Assembly (NCBI GenBank): GCA_003210285.1
Contig: QCVS01000001.1
Location: 105,521 to 169,520, forward strand
Length of the DNA: 64,000 bases
Direction: 5' to 3'
DNA from: Prochlorococcus sp. AG-686-J21
GTDB taxonomy: Bacteria > Cyanobacteriota > Cyanobacteriia > PCC-6307 > Cyanobiaceae
Notes under the pieces: model-generated
The model's input: only the letters and a program-made list of their open reading frames with translations
Told to the model about the DNA's origin: nothing
Database searches by the model: none
Part shown: positions 17,825 to 26,718 of the stretch, one piece after another
Layout: each line of letters starts with the position of its first letter
Position numbering within the stretch: position 1 is the stretch's first letter
Translations under genes and position numbers: made by a program

Positions 17825-19447
17825 TTATTTTATACTCCTTTTCTTCTCTAAAAAATATTCATAATTACCATTAAAAGATAATAATTTAGATTCTTTAATT
17901 TCAATAATTCTATTAGCAATTTTAGAAATAAAATATCTATCATGCGAAATAATAAATACTGTGCCCTGATAATTATTTATTGCAAGTTCTAGATTCTCTT
18001 TCGATTGTAAATCTAAATGGTTTGTAGGTTCATCAAGAAGTAAAAAATTGCTTGGATTCATTATCATCAAAGCCAATGCTAGTCTAGCTTTTTCGCCACC
18101 ACTAAGTTGTTGAACATATTTAAATACAGAATCATTATGAAAGCCAAAACTTCCTAAGAATGTCCTTACTTTTTGTTGAGACCAATCTGATGCTTTTGAA
18201 TATATTAAATCAATAACCTGTTTTTCAACAGCAAGGGCTGCTGCCTGATTTTGCTCATAATAACTTGTAATTATATTATGTTTACCTAAATTAACTTCTC
18301 CTATTTCAGGTTCTATTTTTTTCATAATCAACTTCAACAAAGTAGATTTACCACATCCATTAGGACCTAAAATTGCTATTTTTTCTCCCGCAGAAACCTT
18401 TAAATTTATATCAAACAATAGTATTTTTTCTTCAAAGCTATGAGATAAATTCTTAATTTGAAGAACTGTCTTACCTGAACGAGGACACTCAGGAAAATTA
18501 AAAGAAGGACTTTTTAGTCTTGAAATAGGTGCATCAACTTTTACAATCTTTTTTAATTGCTTCTCCCTACTTTTAGCCTGAGTACTCCTTGTTGCACTAG
18601 CTCGAAATCTTTCAATATACTTTCTTTGTGTTTCGATCTCTTTTTGCTGCAACTCAAAAGCTTTAATTTGAGATGCTTCATTTAAAGACTTTTGTTCAAT
18701 AAAAAAAGAATAATTCCCATTAAATGTTTCAGAAATTCCTCTCTCTATAAAAATAATCTTTTTGCATAATTTATCTAAGAAATATCGATCATGACTAATT
18801 AATATGATTGCTATTTTTAAAGAAATTAAATATTCCTCTAGCCAAAAAATTGTTTCCAAATCTAAATGATTAGTTGGCTCATCGAGTAGAAGCAAATCAG
18901 GTTTTTGCAAAATAATTTTTCCAAGAGCTACTTTCATTTGCCAACCACCTGAAAAATTACCTACTAATTTGTCTGCATCTTCCTGAGAAAACCCGAGTTT
19001 TGGCAGTATCTTCTCTACTTCTGCCTGCATTTGATAGCCACCTAAAACTTCAAACTTTTCTTGGAATTTGGCTAGTTGATTTACCAGATAGTCAAGTTTT
19101 TCAGAGTCTTTATTAGCTTCTAAAAATTTCATTTCATTTTCAATCTCTAGAAGTTTATTTGAAACTACTTGAATATCTTTAAAAGAACCTTCCAATTCTT
19201 CTCTGACTGTTCGATTTAAATTACAATCCAATTCCTGTTTTAAATGAGAAATTTTAGGATTTCCTTCTTTAAGAACAAGTCCACTTGTTTGATCCTCCTC
19301 TCCAATCAAGATTTTAAACTGAGTTGATTTACCTGCTCCATTAGAACCAACTAAGCCTATCTTTTCTCCCTTCTTAATTTCCCAATTAATATTTTTTAGA
19401 ACAACATCAGTAGAATAAATTTTGCTTACATTATCAAATCTAATCAC
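17825..19447 (-). CDS. ABC-F family ATPase
   Basis: The 540-residue protein has two ABC ATPase domains on one chain and no membrane helices. Domain 1 has GSNGAGKST near residue 35, NFSGGWQMK and LLLDEPTNHLD; domain 2 has GPNGCGKST near residue 357, QLSGGEKARLALA and LLLDEPTNHLD. The linker between them carries the Arg/Lys-rich RFRASATRSTQAKSREKQ region typical of ABC-F proteins that act at the ribosomal E site. The subtype (Uup, YheS or EttA-like) is not decided. Confidence 0.92.
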   Translation of the reverse strand: MIRFDNVSKIYSTDVVLKNINWEIKKGEKIGLVGSNGAGKSTQFKILIGEEDQTSGLVLKEGNPKISHLKQELDCNLNRTVREELEGSFKDIQVVSNKLLEIENEMKFLEANKDSEKLDYLVNQLAKFQEKFEVLGGYQMQAEVEKILPKLGFSQEDADKLVGNFSGGWQMKVALGKIILQKPDLLLLDEPTNHLDLETIFWLEEYLISLKIAIILISHDRYFLDKLCKKIIFIERGISETFNGNYSFFIEQKSLNEASQIKAFELQQKEIETQRKYIERFRASATRSTQAKSREKQLKKIVKVDAPISRLKSPSFNFPECPRSGKTVLQIKNLSHSFEEKILLFDINLKVSAGEKIAILGPNGCGKSTLLKLIMKKIEPEIGEVNLGKHNIITSYYEQNQAAALAVEKQVIDLIYSKASDWSQQKVRTFLGSFGFHNDSVFKYVQQLSGGEKARLALALMIMNPSNFLLLDEPTNHLDLQSKENLELAINNYQGTVFIISHDRYFISKIANRIIEIKESKLLSFNGNYEYFLEKKRSIK

Positions 19448-19518
19448 TTTAAAAAAATTGAATTTACAAACTTAGAGACTTTTTACCAAAAAAAATATTT
19501 GTGGAATAAAATTGTGAT

Positions 19519-19701
19519 ATGAAAAGAATAGAACAAATCGTAGTAATTTTCATAGCTGCAGCATTAGCAATTCCAAGTTATTGGTTTTTTTGGACATTGG
19601 CTGGTGGTGGTGGTTACAACAGAAGAATAACACCTGCAACGAGAGAAGGAGCTACTCAAAACCCTTTACTAAAGACCACCTCGAGCCTTAATCAACCATA
19701 A
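19519..19701 (+). CDS. Small single-helix membrane protein
   Basis: The 60-residue ORF has one transmembrane helix (IVVIFIAAALAIPSYWFFWTLAGGGG) followed by a short hydrophilic tail (RRITPATREGATQNP). The reading frame, an ATG close to a purine-rich site and the clean helix-plus-tail design support a real cyanobacterial small protein, but I have no name for it. Its last 33 bases overlap the convergent Nif11-like gene. Confidence 0.55.
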   Translation: MKRIEQIVVIFIAAALAIPSYWFFWTLAGGGGYNRRITPATREGATQNPLLKTTSSLNQP

Positions 19702-19899
19702 CTTAGTTGCTTCATCATCCACAGTCGACAAATACTCTATCACCTCTTCTTTAGTAACCTGGATATCTACTTCTCTTCCAATCTCGCAAATTTTTTCAAG
19801 AGCTGATTTTGGATTATTAAGAGCCATCAAAAATAAACTTTGTTTTTTTCTTGAATCTTCGGCTATGAAATTGTAGAGTCTCTCAACATTACTAGTCAT
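19669..19899 (-). CDS. Nif11-like small protein ending in GGL
   Basis: The 76-residue helical protein resembles the Nif11 domain: VERLYNFIAEDSRKKQSLF, then a central ALEKICEIGREVDIQVTKEEVIEYL, matching the family's short helix-DP-helix-x-G-x-E pattern. In marine picocyanobacteria Nif11-type leaders precede modified peptides (prochlorosins) and end in a double glycine. This one ends RGGL with no core peptide after it, so it may be a free-standing Nif11 protein. No lanthionine synthetase or peptidase gene is nearby. Confidence 0.5.
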   Translation of the reverse strand: MTSNVERLYNFIAEDSRKKQSLFLMALNNPKSALEKICEIGREVDIQVTKEEVIEYLSTVDDEATKLWLIKARGGL

Positions 19900-19934
19900 C
19901 AGTTTCGTTTAATTCATATCAATAGACTATTCCC

Positions 19935-20273
19935 TTAAGCTACATTTTGTTCATTATATTTATTTATAGATAAATCATGATCAGTATCTTTTATTTCTTT
20001 GGCTGAGGCATCTTCCATACTTCTTGCATCAAGACATAGAACTTTCCTAAGCTTTGCAAAATTAGCCGCATGAGATATTCTTCCATCTTTCTGAGCATAA
20101 TATTCAGAACGCTGAAGAATCTGATGCAGATGTGTCAATAAATATGGACTGATCACTGCAGATACTAATACATCACTATTCTCATTACATGAAGACTCAG
20201 ACTGCATTAATTTTTTTTTCTTTTTATCAATTATTGATCTTTGAGAAGAATCAAGTTTTCTTGAAGTTTTCAT
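19935..20273 (-). CDS. Conserved hypothetical protein
   Basis: I do not recognise this 112-residue protein. The N-terminus is very basic (a KKKKK run), followed by a compact region, SPYLLTHLHQILQRSEYYAQ and ISHAANFAKLRKVLCLDARS, that looks helical and conserved. No membrane segment is present. It is divergent from the RHH gene and shares with it a 116-base intergenic region holding an inverted repeat, so its transcription may be set by that protein. Confidence 0.55.
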   Translation of the reverse strand: MKTSRKLDSSQRSIIDKKKKKLMQSESSCNENSDVLVSAVISPYLLTHLHQILQRSEYYAQKDGRISHAANFAKLRKVLCLDARSMEDASAKEIKDTDHDLSINKYNEQNVA

Positions 20274-20322
20274 AATTTACACAATGAACTAATTAATCAA
20301 AGGCTTATATCCTTACTATTAA

Positions 20323-20359
20323 TATACACAAAGATACTACCCTTGACTAACTGTGTATA
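20323..20359. promoter_or_regulatory. Inverted repeat, candidate RHH operator
   Basis: The arms TATACACA (20323-20330) and TGTGTATA (20352-20359) are exact inverted complements separated by 21 bases. They lie between two divergent genes, 31 bases ahead of a ribbon-helix-helix gene. The right arm merges into TATACT, a good -10 hexamer, so a bound protein would cover the promoter. RHH repressors bind short inverted sites as dimers, which fits, but binding is inferred. Confidence 0.5.
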
Positions 20360-20389
20360 CTTAAAAGTAACAGTTATTCAGTTTGACTA

Positions 20390-20698
20390 ATGGCAACCCG
20401 CCAAAACTCAACTAATGGGAAGCCAAAATCCCCCAGAATACAAGTAGTTCTTCCAGAATTAATTTGTGAGCAACTAAATATTTTAGCTGAGAATGAATCA
20501 AGAACTGTTAGTAATATGGCAAAGGTATTAATTCAAGAAGGAATTAAAAATTATTTCGAAAGAGAGACCAAATCATACACTTCAGATACTAAAATCGATA
20601 CCGACAATTTCAGAGATACATTAGAAAGACAAAGTATTAAAAGGTTAAAAGGAGCTCCTCAAAGGATTAGATATACTAAAACATCTGAGAATAATTAA
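20390..20698 (+). CDS. Ribbon-helix-helix (CopG-like) DNA-binding protein
   Basis: The 102-residue protein has a short strand PRIQVVLPELICEQLNILAE followed by two helices (ESRTVSNMAKVLIQEGIKNYFE), the layout of the CopG/Arc RHH fold in residues 15-60. The C-terminal half is charged and probably disordered. No toxin gene follows, since the next gene is ktrA on the opposite strand, so this is more likely a stand-alone regulator than an antitoxin. The inverted repeat just upstream suggests autoregulation. Confidence 0.75.
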   Translation: MATRQNSTNGKPKSPRIQVVLPELICEQLNILAENESRTVSNMAKVLIQEGIKNYFERETKSYTSDTKIDTDNFRDTLERQSIKRLKGAPQRIRYTKTSENN

Positions 20699-21403
20699 TT
20701 AATTTTGAGGTAATTTTTGTAAATCTAAAGTTTTGCCCATAACTACCAAAATATTTCCTCTCTCAAGAATATATTTCGCAGGAGGATTTACTGTTAATTG
20801 TTCTGGCGGACCAGCAGCAAGAACGTTAACTAAATAATTTTTTCTTAAATTTAAATCTCTTAAAGATCTACCAATAAATTCTTCTGGAACTGTTAATTCA
20901 TCTATTCCAGTTTGATTATCTAATTCTAATCTTTCAATAAGATTGGGTCTAACAAGTTCTAAGCCTAATCTTTCACCTTGCATTCTAGAAGGGAAAACAA
21001 CCTTATCAGCACCTACTCTTTTTAACATCTTTTCATGCAAATCACTAGTTGCTCTCGCAATTACTCTTTTTACTTTTGTTCCTTCACTATCCTTAGCAAT
21101 AAGAGTAGTTGTAATACTTGCTTCAATGGGCTCACTAATACCAACCACAACTGTATTCATCTCTAAAATCCCTGATTCCTTCATTGATTCTTCATCAGTA
21201 CAATCTATTACTCTTGCCTCAATAGAAGGTTCTAATTGTCTTAAATCATCAATAGCCTTCTCAGAAGCATCAGCAGCTAAAACATCTACGCCATTATTTA
21301 TAAGTTCTCTACAAACAGCAGTTCCAAATCTACCAACTCCTACAACTGCAAAAGTTAGCGCTTCCTCTTCTTTTTGTGGAGACCATTGCCACCAATCAGC
21401 CAT
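20699..21403 (-). CDS. ktrA: KtrA/TrkA-type regulatory subunit of a cation transporter
   Basis: The 234-residue protein has an RCK N domain with the Rossmann motif VVGVGRFGTAV near residue 20 and D40 (LAADAS) that binds NAD(H) or ATP, followed by a TrkA_C domain (ELTVPEEFIGRSLRDLNLR). Such rings gate KtrB-type channels in response to nucleotide. It lies 18 bases downstream of ktrB on the same strand, as expected for a two-gene transporter. Its 3' end abuts the RHH gene with no gap. Confidence 0.9.
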   Translation of the reverse strand: MADWWQWSPQKEEEALTFAVVGVGRFGTAVCRELINNGVDVLAADASEKAIDDLRQLEPSIEARVIDCTDEESMKESGILEMNTVVVGISEPIEASITTTLIAKDSEGTKVKRVIARATSDLHEKMLKRVGADKVVFPSRMQGERLGLELVRPNLIERLELDNQTGIDELTVPEEFIGRSLRDLNLRKNYLVNVLAAGPPEQLTVNPPAKYILERGNILVVMGKTLDLQKLPQN

Positions 21404-21421
21404 AATAAATTTTAGTAAAGG

Positions 21422-22825
21422 CTAAACATAAAGATCAGCTTTTGGATAGCCAATCCTTTTTTGTCTTTCTATTCTACTCTTATATAGAGCCTGCCACAGA
21501 GCACTTAAAAGCAAAAGAATCCCAAGTCTTCCTACGAACATACCAATAATTAGAATAAATTGACCAAAATGATTTAATTTTGCTGTCAAACCGATATCAA
21601 AACCTACTGTTGCAAATGCAGAAATACATGTGAAAAGAATTTCTAGAAATGTAAATGATTCTTTTTTAATAAAAGTATTCGTAGTACTTAATACCATAGC
21701 CATCAAGAGAACAAAAAGTAAGGAGCCAACAGTTATTCCAACTGCTTTCAAAATAACTTTATCTGAAATTAATCTATTACTAATAATTACATCTTTTTGT
21801 CCCCTTAACGTTGATCTAGTTGCTGCCATTAAGGCAATAAAAGTTGTAGTTTTGATTCCCCCACCAGTACCACCGGTACTAGCTCCAATAAACATTAAAG
21901 TCATTAATAGCAAGAGACCAGTATCTGATATTGAATTTAACGATATTGGAAAATTTGTAAATCCCGCTGTTCTTGCGCTCACAGTCTCAAAAATAGATGA
22001 CAAAATTTTCTCAAAGAAATTTAGATCACTAAAAAATTGACTATTTAATAACGTCTCTGTTACGAAAAAACCTAATGATCCAAAAATTATTAAGGAAAAA
22101 CTTGTCCTAATAACTAATCTAGAATGAAGACTCAATTTTTTATATGAAGGATTTTTTCTATTACTCCATATATCGTCGATAACTCTCCAACCAAGTCCTC
22201 CCATCACAATTAAAAAAATAAAAACAATATTGACAACAAAATTAGATCGATAATCTTGGAGGCTGTTAGACCATAAAGAAAAACCTGCATTATTATATGC
22301 AGAAATGCTATGAAAAATTGCAGCCCATAGTCTTTGCCAACTATTTTGAATTTCTATAAACCCGAAAAAGTATAATACTATTGCTCCAAAAGAAATAATA
22401 GAAGTAGCCGTAATGGCAATGCTTTGAAAAGTTCTACCAATTCCACCAACCCCAAATTCATCGAGAGTCTTACCTTTATCCAATCTAGTTCTAAGCTGAG
22501 TACCTTTCACAACAAATCCTTGTAAGAAAGTAGTAATAGCCATTAAGCCTAAACCACCTGATAAAAGCATTAAAGCTAAGAAAATTTGCCCAAAAGTATT
22601 TAAATCAACTCCTACATCAATAATAGTTAACCCCGTAACAGTTATTGCAGAAGTAGATGTAAAGAATGCTTCCCACAAACCCACATCCGATGAAGAACAT
22701 AATGGAGAACTTAAAATTAAGGTTCCAAAAATAATAATAATTAATCCTGTAACAATTGTGAATTGAGGTACAGATAACTTTCTATATGTTTCTTTTAATT
22801 TATAAACAATATTCTTTATTTTCAC
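21422..22825 (-). CDS. ktrB: KtrB/TrkH-type potassium (or sodium) transporter
   Basis: The 467-residue membrane protein has the fourfold helix-loop-helix plan of the Trk/Ktr/HKT family. The four pore loops are visible: TSAITVTGLTIID near residue 57, SAYNNAGFSLW near residue 170, SARTAGFTNF near residue 285 and ATVGFDIGL near residue 405, each with the filter glycine. A Gly in the first loop is usual for K+-conducting members. With KtrA it should import K+ at the plasma membrane; Na+ may couple. It begins five bases from the end of the SLC13 gene, so the three form one operon. Confidence 0.9.
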   Translation of the reverse strand: MKIKNIVYKLKETYRKLSVPQFTIVTGLIIIIFGTLILSSPLCSSSDVGLWEAFFTSTSAITVTGLTIIDVGVDLNTFGQIFLALMLLSGGLGLMAITTFLQGFVVKGTQLRTRLDKGKTLDEFGVGGIGRTFQSIAITATSIISFGAIVLYFFGFIEIQNSWQRLWAAIFHSISAYNNAGFSLWSNSLQDYRSNFVVNIVFIFLIVMGGLGWRVIDDIWSNRKNPSYKKLSLHSRLVIRTSFSLIIFGSLGFFVTETLLNSQFFSDLNFFEKILSSIFETVSARTAGFTNFPISLNSISDTGLLLLMTLMFIGASTGGTGGGIKTTTFIALMAATRSTLRGQKDVIISNRLISDKVILKAVGITVGSLLFVLLMAMVLSTTNTFIKKESFTFLEILFTCISAFATVGFDIGLTAKLNHFGQFILIIGMFVGRLGILLLLSALWQALYKSRIERQKRIGYPKADLYV

Positions 22826-22830
22826 TTTAT

Positions 22831-24639
22831 TTATTTAAAATTTAAAATTATCAAAGCTGGCACAGTCAATGACATTATAAGTGTTAAACCCGCACCATAT
22901 TTTGCAATATCAAAAAACCTATATCTCCCAGGTCCGTAAACCATTAAATTTGTTTGATAACCCATTGGAGTTAAGAATGATTGACTTGCACCAAACAATA
23001 CAAGCATTATCAGAGCATTTGGTGAAATCTCCAGAACGCTTGAAAACTGAATAGCTACAGGCAATATAAGAGCAACAGAAGCAGCGTTACTTATAAATTG
23101 AGTAAGTATTACTGTAGCTACAAAAATTACTATTAAAGCAAAATAGAGTGGCATTCCACTTAGGAAAAAATCCAAATTTATGGCTATTAGATCGGCCAAT
23201 CCAGTGACTTGCATTGCTACACTAAAACTTGATAATGAACCTAATAATAAAATAATATCTAGCCTAATTGATCTTTGTATTTCTGCAGGACGCAAACATC
23301 CAAAAGCAACCATTGCTATTAGCGCTAAAAGAACTGATCCTACTAATGGAATATTAGTTAAAGAAGGCAAGAGAACCATACCAATTGCAATTGCAATTGC
23401 AATTGGTTTTCTAATTAAAAATGGCAGATCATCTTCAAATTGATCCAAAATCAACAAGTCATTACTTGCTTGCAGACCTCTTATTGAGTCTAAAGGTGCC
23501 TGAAGTAATAAGACATCTCCTGCTCTTAAAACGGCTTGACCTAATCTTTCCCGAACAGTTTGTTGCCCTCTTCTGAGAGCTAAAACTGTTGCATTATGGC
23601 GTTGCCTAAATCTTAGTTCTCTCAAGCTTGCTCCTGCTAAAGTTGATCCAGAAGGAAGCAAAGCCTCGAAAGTTTTGGTACCTTCTTCAGTAGAGAGAAG
23701 ATTTGTGCCGGCAATAGATCTCTTGTTTTCAGCTAACAAAATTGTATGCTCTTGTTGTAATCGCAATAAATCCGCCCTCGTTACACGTACTATCAATCTA
23801 TCTTCAGGCTCAAATTTGCGGTCTGCTAGAGGAGGTAGGATTACTTTTCCGTTTCTTTGCAACTCAAGAACATCAACATCAAATCTTCTTTGTAATCTAC
23901 TATTTCTTACTGATTGACCAACCAATTCAGAGGAAGAGGGAATGGTAACTTCTGTAAAATAAATATTCATATTACCATTTTTAATAAAGTCTTTATTTCT
24001 TCCTCTATCAGGCAAAAGAACGTCAGAGACTAAGATCATATATGTTGTACCTATTAACCAAACAGGAATCCCTATTGAAGTCAAGCTAAATAACTCAAGA
24101 GACCCATAGCCTAATTGCTGACTAATATCACTTACTAGCAAATTTACTGAGCTTCCTAGTAATGTAAGTGTTCCTCCTAATAGAGTTGCAAAAGATAAAG
24201 GTAAAAGGACTTTGGAAGGTGAAATATTTCGTCGTTCACACCAGCCTTCAATCAAAGGCAAAAGAGATGCTACAACTGGCGTATTAGGTACGATCCCAGA
24301 TATTGGAGCTATTAAAAAAGTTATAAGTAAAATTAATTTTCTAGGTGTTTTAATATTTTCAGAGGATATAAGCTCCCTTACTCTGTCTAACGCACCACTT
24401 TTAAATAATGCAGAGGAAACTGCAAACAAACCCATCAAAGTGATTAAAGATGGGCTTCCAAAGCCAGATAAGGCTTTTTCAGGTGTTAGAACTCCAGTAA
24501 CAATAAATATTCCAACGCATAATAAACCGGTTAATTCAGGGGCTATAGTATTTCTTATAAATAAAATTAATGATAGAAATAAAACTAAAACTGTTATTAG
24601 TGCATTTAAATTATTGCTAAAAAAAGAAATTAAATTCAT
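22831..24639 (-). CDS. SLC13-family (DASS) permease with two TrkA_C domains
   Basis: The 602-residue protein has an N-terminal set of membrane helices, a central cytoplasmic region with two RCK/TrkA_C domains (PSSSELVGQSVRNSRLQRRFDV and LPSGSTLAGASLRELRFRQRHNA, roughly residues 235-385), and a C-terminal helix set. Motifs PNTPVVASLLP and FISNAASVALILP are the paired anion-site loops of the divalent anion:Na+ symporter family. Related cyanobacterial proteins move sulfate or other anions with Na+. It is the first gene of the block with ktrB and ktrA; the pairing with a cation channel suggests a role in salt or ion balance. Confidence 0.88.
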   Translation of the reverse strand: MNLISFFSNNLNALITVLVLFLSLILFIRNTIAPELTGLLCVGIFIVTGVLTPEKALSGFGSPSLITLMGLFAVSSALFKSGALDRVRELISSENIKTPRKLILLITFLIAPISGIVPNTPVVASLLPLIEGWCERRNISPSKVLLPLSFATLLGGTLTLLGSSVNLLVSDISQQLGYGSLELFSLTSIGIPVWLIGTTYMILVSDVLLPDRGRNKDFIKNGNMNIYFTEVTIPSSSELVGQSVRNSRLQRRFDVDVLELQRNGKVILPPLADRKFEPEDRLIVRVTRADLLRLQQEHTILLAENKRSIAGTNLLSTEEGTKTFEALLPSGSTLAGASLRELRFRQRHNATVLALRRGQQTVRERLGQAVLRAGDVLLLQAPLDSIRGLQASNDLLILDQFEDDLPFLIRKPIAIAIAIGMVLLPSLTNIPLVGSVLLALIAMVAFGCLRPAEIQRSIRLDIILLLGSLSSFSVAMQVTGLADLIAINLDFFLSGMPLYFALIVIFVATVILTQFISNAASVALILPVAIQFSSVLEISPNALIMLVLFGASQSFLTPMGYQTNLMVYGPGRYRFFDIAKYGAGLTLIMSLTVPALIILNFK

Positions 24640-24698
24640 ATCAAACTTATTTAACTCAATATACCTATAAACAATATGCCAAAAAAGTTTAAACTTGT

Positions 24699-25883
24699 TT
24701 AAGGTTTTTTGTTAATAAAGTTATTTATAGAAGATTTTTTGTGAAATAACCAAGAAGCTGTAGATTTTAAGCTTTTAATAATATCAGGCATTTTTGAAGC
24801 ATAAATCAATCTTCTTGCCTCAAATGCCAATTTACCTGATAAAGTCACACCTAAAGCAGAAATGGATGCTTCACCAATTCCTAAACTAATCATTTCACCA
24901 TTGTCTTCAAAATCAAAAGGTAAAAGTTCTTTTTCATGAAAGAGTAGTTCAATATTTTTAGCAAGATGATTTCCTTGTTGCATTGCAACTTGAGCGGTCA
25001 AAGGCAAATTCTCCATACCTTTAATTATTGAAATATCTCCAATAGCAAAAGTATTTATATAATTTTCTATTTGAAATTTATCATTTACTTGAATTCTTCC
25101 GTCTTGTTGTGTGACTTGTTCGTCAATATAAGGAAGGTTAGGTTTGACACCAGCAGTCCAAATCACAACGTCTTGATCTAAGTCTTTAATCTCAGAATCG
25201 TTCAAAATACTAATTTTTTGATCTGCAATTTGTTGAACAGTTGAATTTAAAATAACATTTATTTTTCTTCTTTCTAAAGCTTTCTCGGCTTCTTCTCGAT
25301 TAAAAATCTTATTTCGACCTAAGATTTCATTAGACCTTTCAACAATACTTATATCAAATTTATTTTTATAAATATCATTAATCTTGCATGCGATCTCTAC
25401 CCCAGAAGGACCCGCTCCGATTACAAATAAATTTTTCTTTGTTTTATTGTTCTGAAATTTATGTAAAAATGACTTTAACTTTTTAAGGTCATTTAAATTA
25501 TTAAAGAAATAACAATTTTCATCCACACCTTTCACTGAAAAACTATTAGATACTGATCCTGTACAAAGAATCAACAATTCATAACTTATATTTAAATCAT
25601 CACTAAATTCTAGAATCTTTTCATCAAATCTAATTTTAGTTAAACAATTTTTTAGAAAAGTAATACCTAAATTTGAAAATAGATTTGAAAATTCAGGAGC
25701 AGTCTCCCACATTGATAATTCTTCGCTTAAAACTTCATACATTAAAGGTTTAAATATAAACTTTGCTTCAGAATCAATGACTAGGATTGGTAAAGAGGGG
25801 TTTAGTCTTTTTAAGTTTGAAGCAACTGTCATACCTCCAAATCCTGCGCCAACTATTACTATTGGTTTTTTTATTGATTTCAT
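24699..25883 (-). CDS. Type II NADH dehydrogenase-like flavoprotein
   Basis: The 394-residue protein is a two-dinucleotide-domain oxidoreductase: FAD motif IVIVGAGFGGMTVASNLKR near residue 10, KFIFKPLMYEVLSE near residue 42, a second Rossmann motif VIGAGPSGVEIACK near residue 155, and TFAIGDIS near residue 275, all as in NDH-2 (Ndb). It should pass electrons from NAD(P)H to quinone at the membrane without pumping protons. No C-terminal membrane helix is evident. The 89-base gap to cysH holds both divergent promoters. Confidence 0.88.
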   Translation of the reverse strand: MKSIKKPIVIVGAGFGGMTVASNLKRLNPSLPILVIDSEAKFIFKPLMYEVLSEELSMWETAPEFSNLFSNLGITFLKNCLTKIRFDEKILEFSDDLNISYELLILCTGSVSNSFSVKGVDENCYFFNNLNDLKKLKSFLHKFQNNKTKKNLFVIGAGPSGVEIACKINDIYKNKFDISIVERSNEILGRNKIFNREEAEKALERRKINVILNSTVQQIADQKISILNDSEIKDLDQDVVIWTAGVKPNLPYIDEQVTQQDGRIQVNDKFQIENYINTFAIGDISIIKGMENLPLTAQVAMQQGNHLAKNIELLFHEKELLPFDFEDNGEMISLGIGEASISALGVTLSGKLAFEARRLIYASKMPDIIKSLKSTASWLFHKKSSINNFINKKP

Positions 25884-25978
25884 GAAGGATATATTGTTGA
25901 ACCTAAATGTATTATTAAATTAAACGAATAATGTTCAAACTGAGCGAAATAACCTCTAATCCCTAATTACCTTTGATA

Positions 25979-26701
25979 ATGATTGAGAAAACGCTAGAAA
26001 GTATTCAACTTGATCTAGAAGAGCATAATAAAAAATTAAAAGATATGATCCCCAAAGAAATAATATTATGGGGCTATAAAAACTTTGATAATCACTTTGC
26101 TATTACAACAAGCTTTGGGATACAATCATCAGTTATTTTACATATGGTGCATCAACACTCACTACAAAAAAAAATTAAGATTTTTTGGATAGATACAGGG
26201 TACTTACCCCCAGAGACTTATAAGTATGCAGAGAGACTAATTAATGATTTATCTTTAGAAATAGAGGTTTTACAAAGTGAACTATCTCCAGCAAGAATGG
26301 AATCTCTTTATGGAAAACTTTGGGAAACTAATAAATCTAGTGATTTAGATAAATACCATGACATAAGAAAAATAAAACCTTTAGAAAATGCTTTAGATAA
26401 ACATGACATATTCTGCTGGGCTAGCGGTGTGAGATCGGAGCAAACGAATAATAGGAATAAAATGAAATTTGTTGACGTAATACGCAAACGACTTTCTTTA
26501 AGGCCCTTACTCAACTGGAAAAACAAAGATATTTTTTATTACATGAAAGAAAATCAATTACCGTCGCACCCACTTTTCTCAAAAGGTTATTCAACTGTTG
26601 GAGATTGGCATTCTAGTTCTCCTGAAAGTGTTGATAAAGAAGGCAGGACAACAAGATTTGGAGGAATGAAGCAAGAATGTGGAATTCATACTGAAAATTA
26701 A
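25979..26701 (+). CDS. cysH: Phosphoadenylyl-sulfate reductase
   Basis: CysH reduces PAPS (or APS) to sulfite with thioredoxin in assimilatory sulfate reduction. The protein has the ATP-pyrophosphatase-fold loop TTSFGIQSSVILHM near residue 43, WIDTGYLPPETYKYA, WASGVRSEQTNNR near residue 149 and a C-terminal KQECGIH with the reactive Cys. The paired cysteine motifs of the Fe-S-containing APS reductases (CC and CxxC) are absent, favouring the PAPS type. The ATG at 25979 is preferred to the TTG two codons earlier. Confidence 0.93.
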   Translation: MIEKTLESIQLDLEEHNKKLKDMIPKEIILWGYKNFDNHFAITTSFGIQSSVILHMVHQHSLQKKIKIFWIDTGYLPPETYKYAERLINDLSLEIEVLQSELSPARMESLYGKLWETNKSSDLDKYHDIRKIKPLENALDKHDIFCWASGVRSEQTNNRNKMKFVDVIRKRLSLRPLLNWKNKDIFYYMKENQLPSHPLFSKGYSTVGDWHSSSPESVDKEGRTTRFGGMKQECGIHTEN

Positions 26702-26718
26702 ATTTTTCTTTCAGGACT

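Noticed and set aside
20390-20698. Antitoxin of a toxin-antitoxin pair
   Set aside because: No toxin-like gene lies on either side; the following gene is ktrA on the other strand.
20943-21425. Plus-strand 160-residue ORF opposite ktrA
   Set aside because: It is a frame shadow; the opposite strand holds a full RCK/TrkA protein.
21630-24670. Several plus-strand ORFs opposite ktrB and the SLC13 gene
   Set aside because: They are shadows of strongly supported membrane-protein genes.
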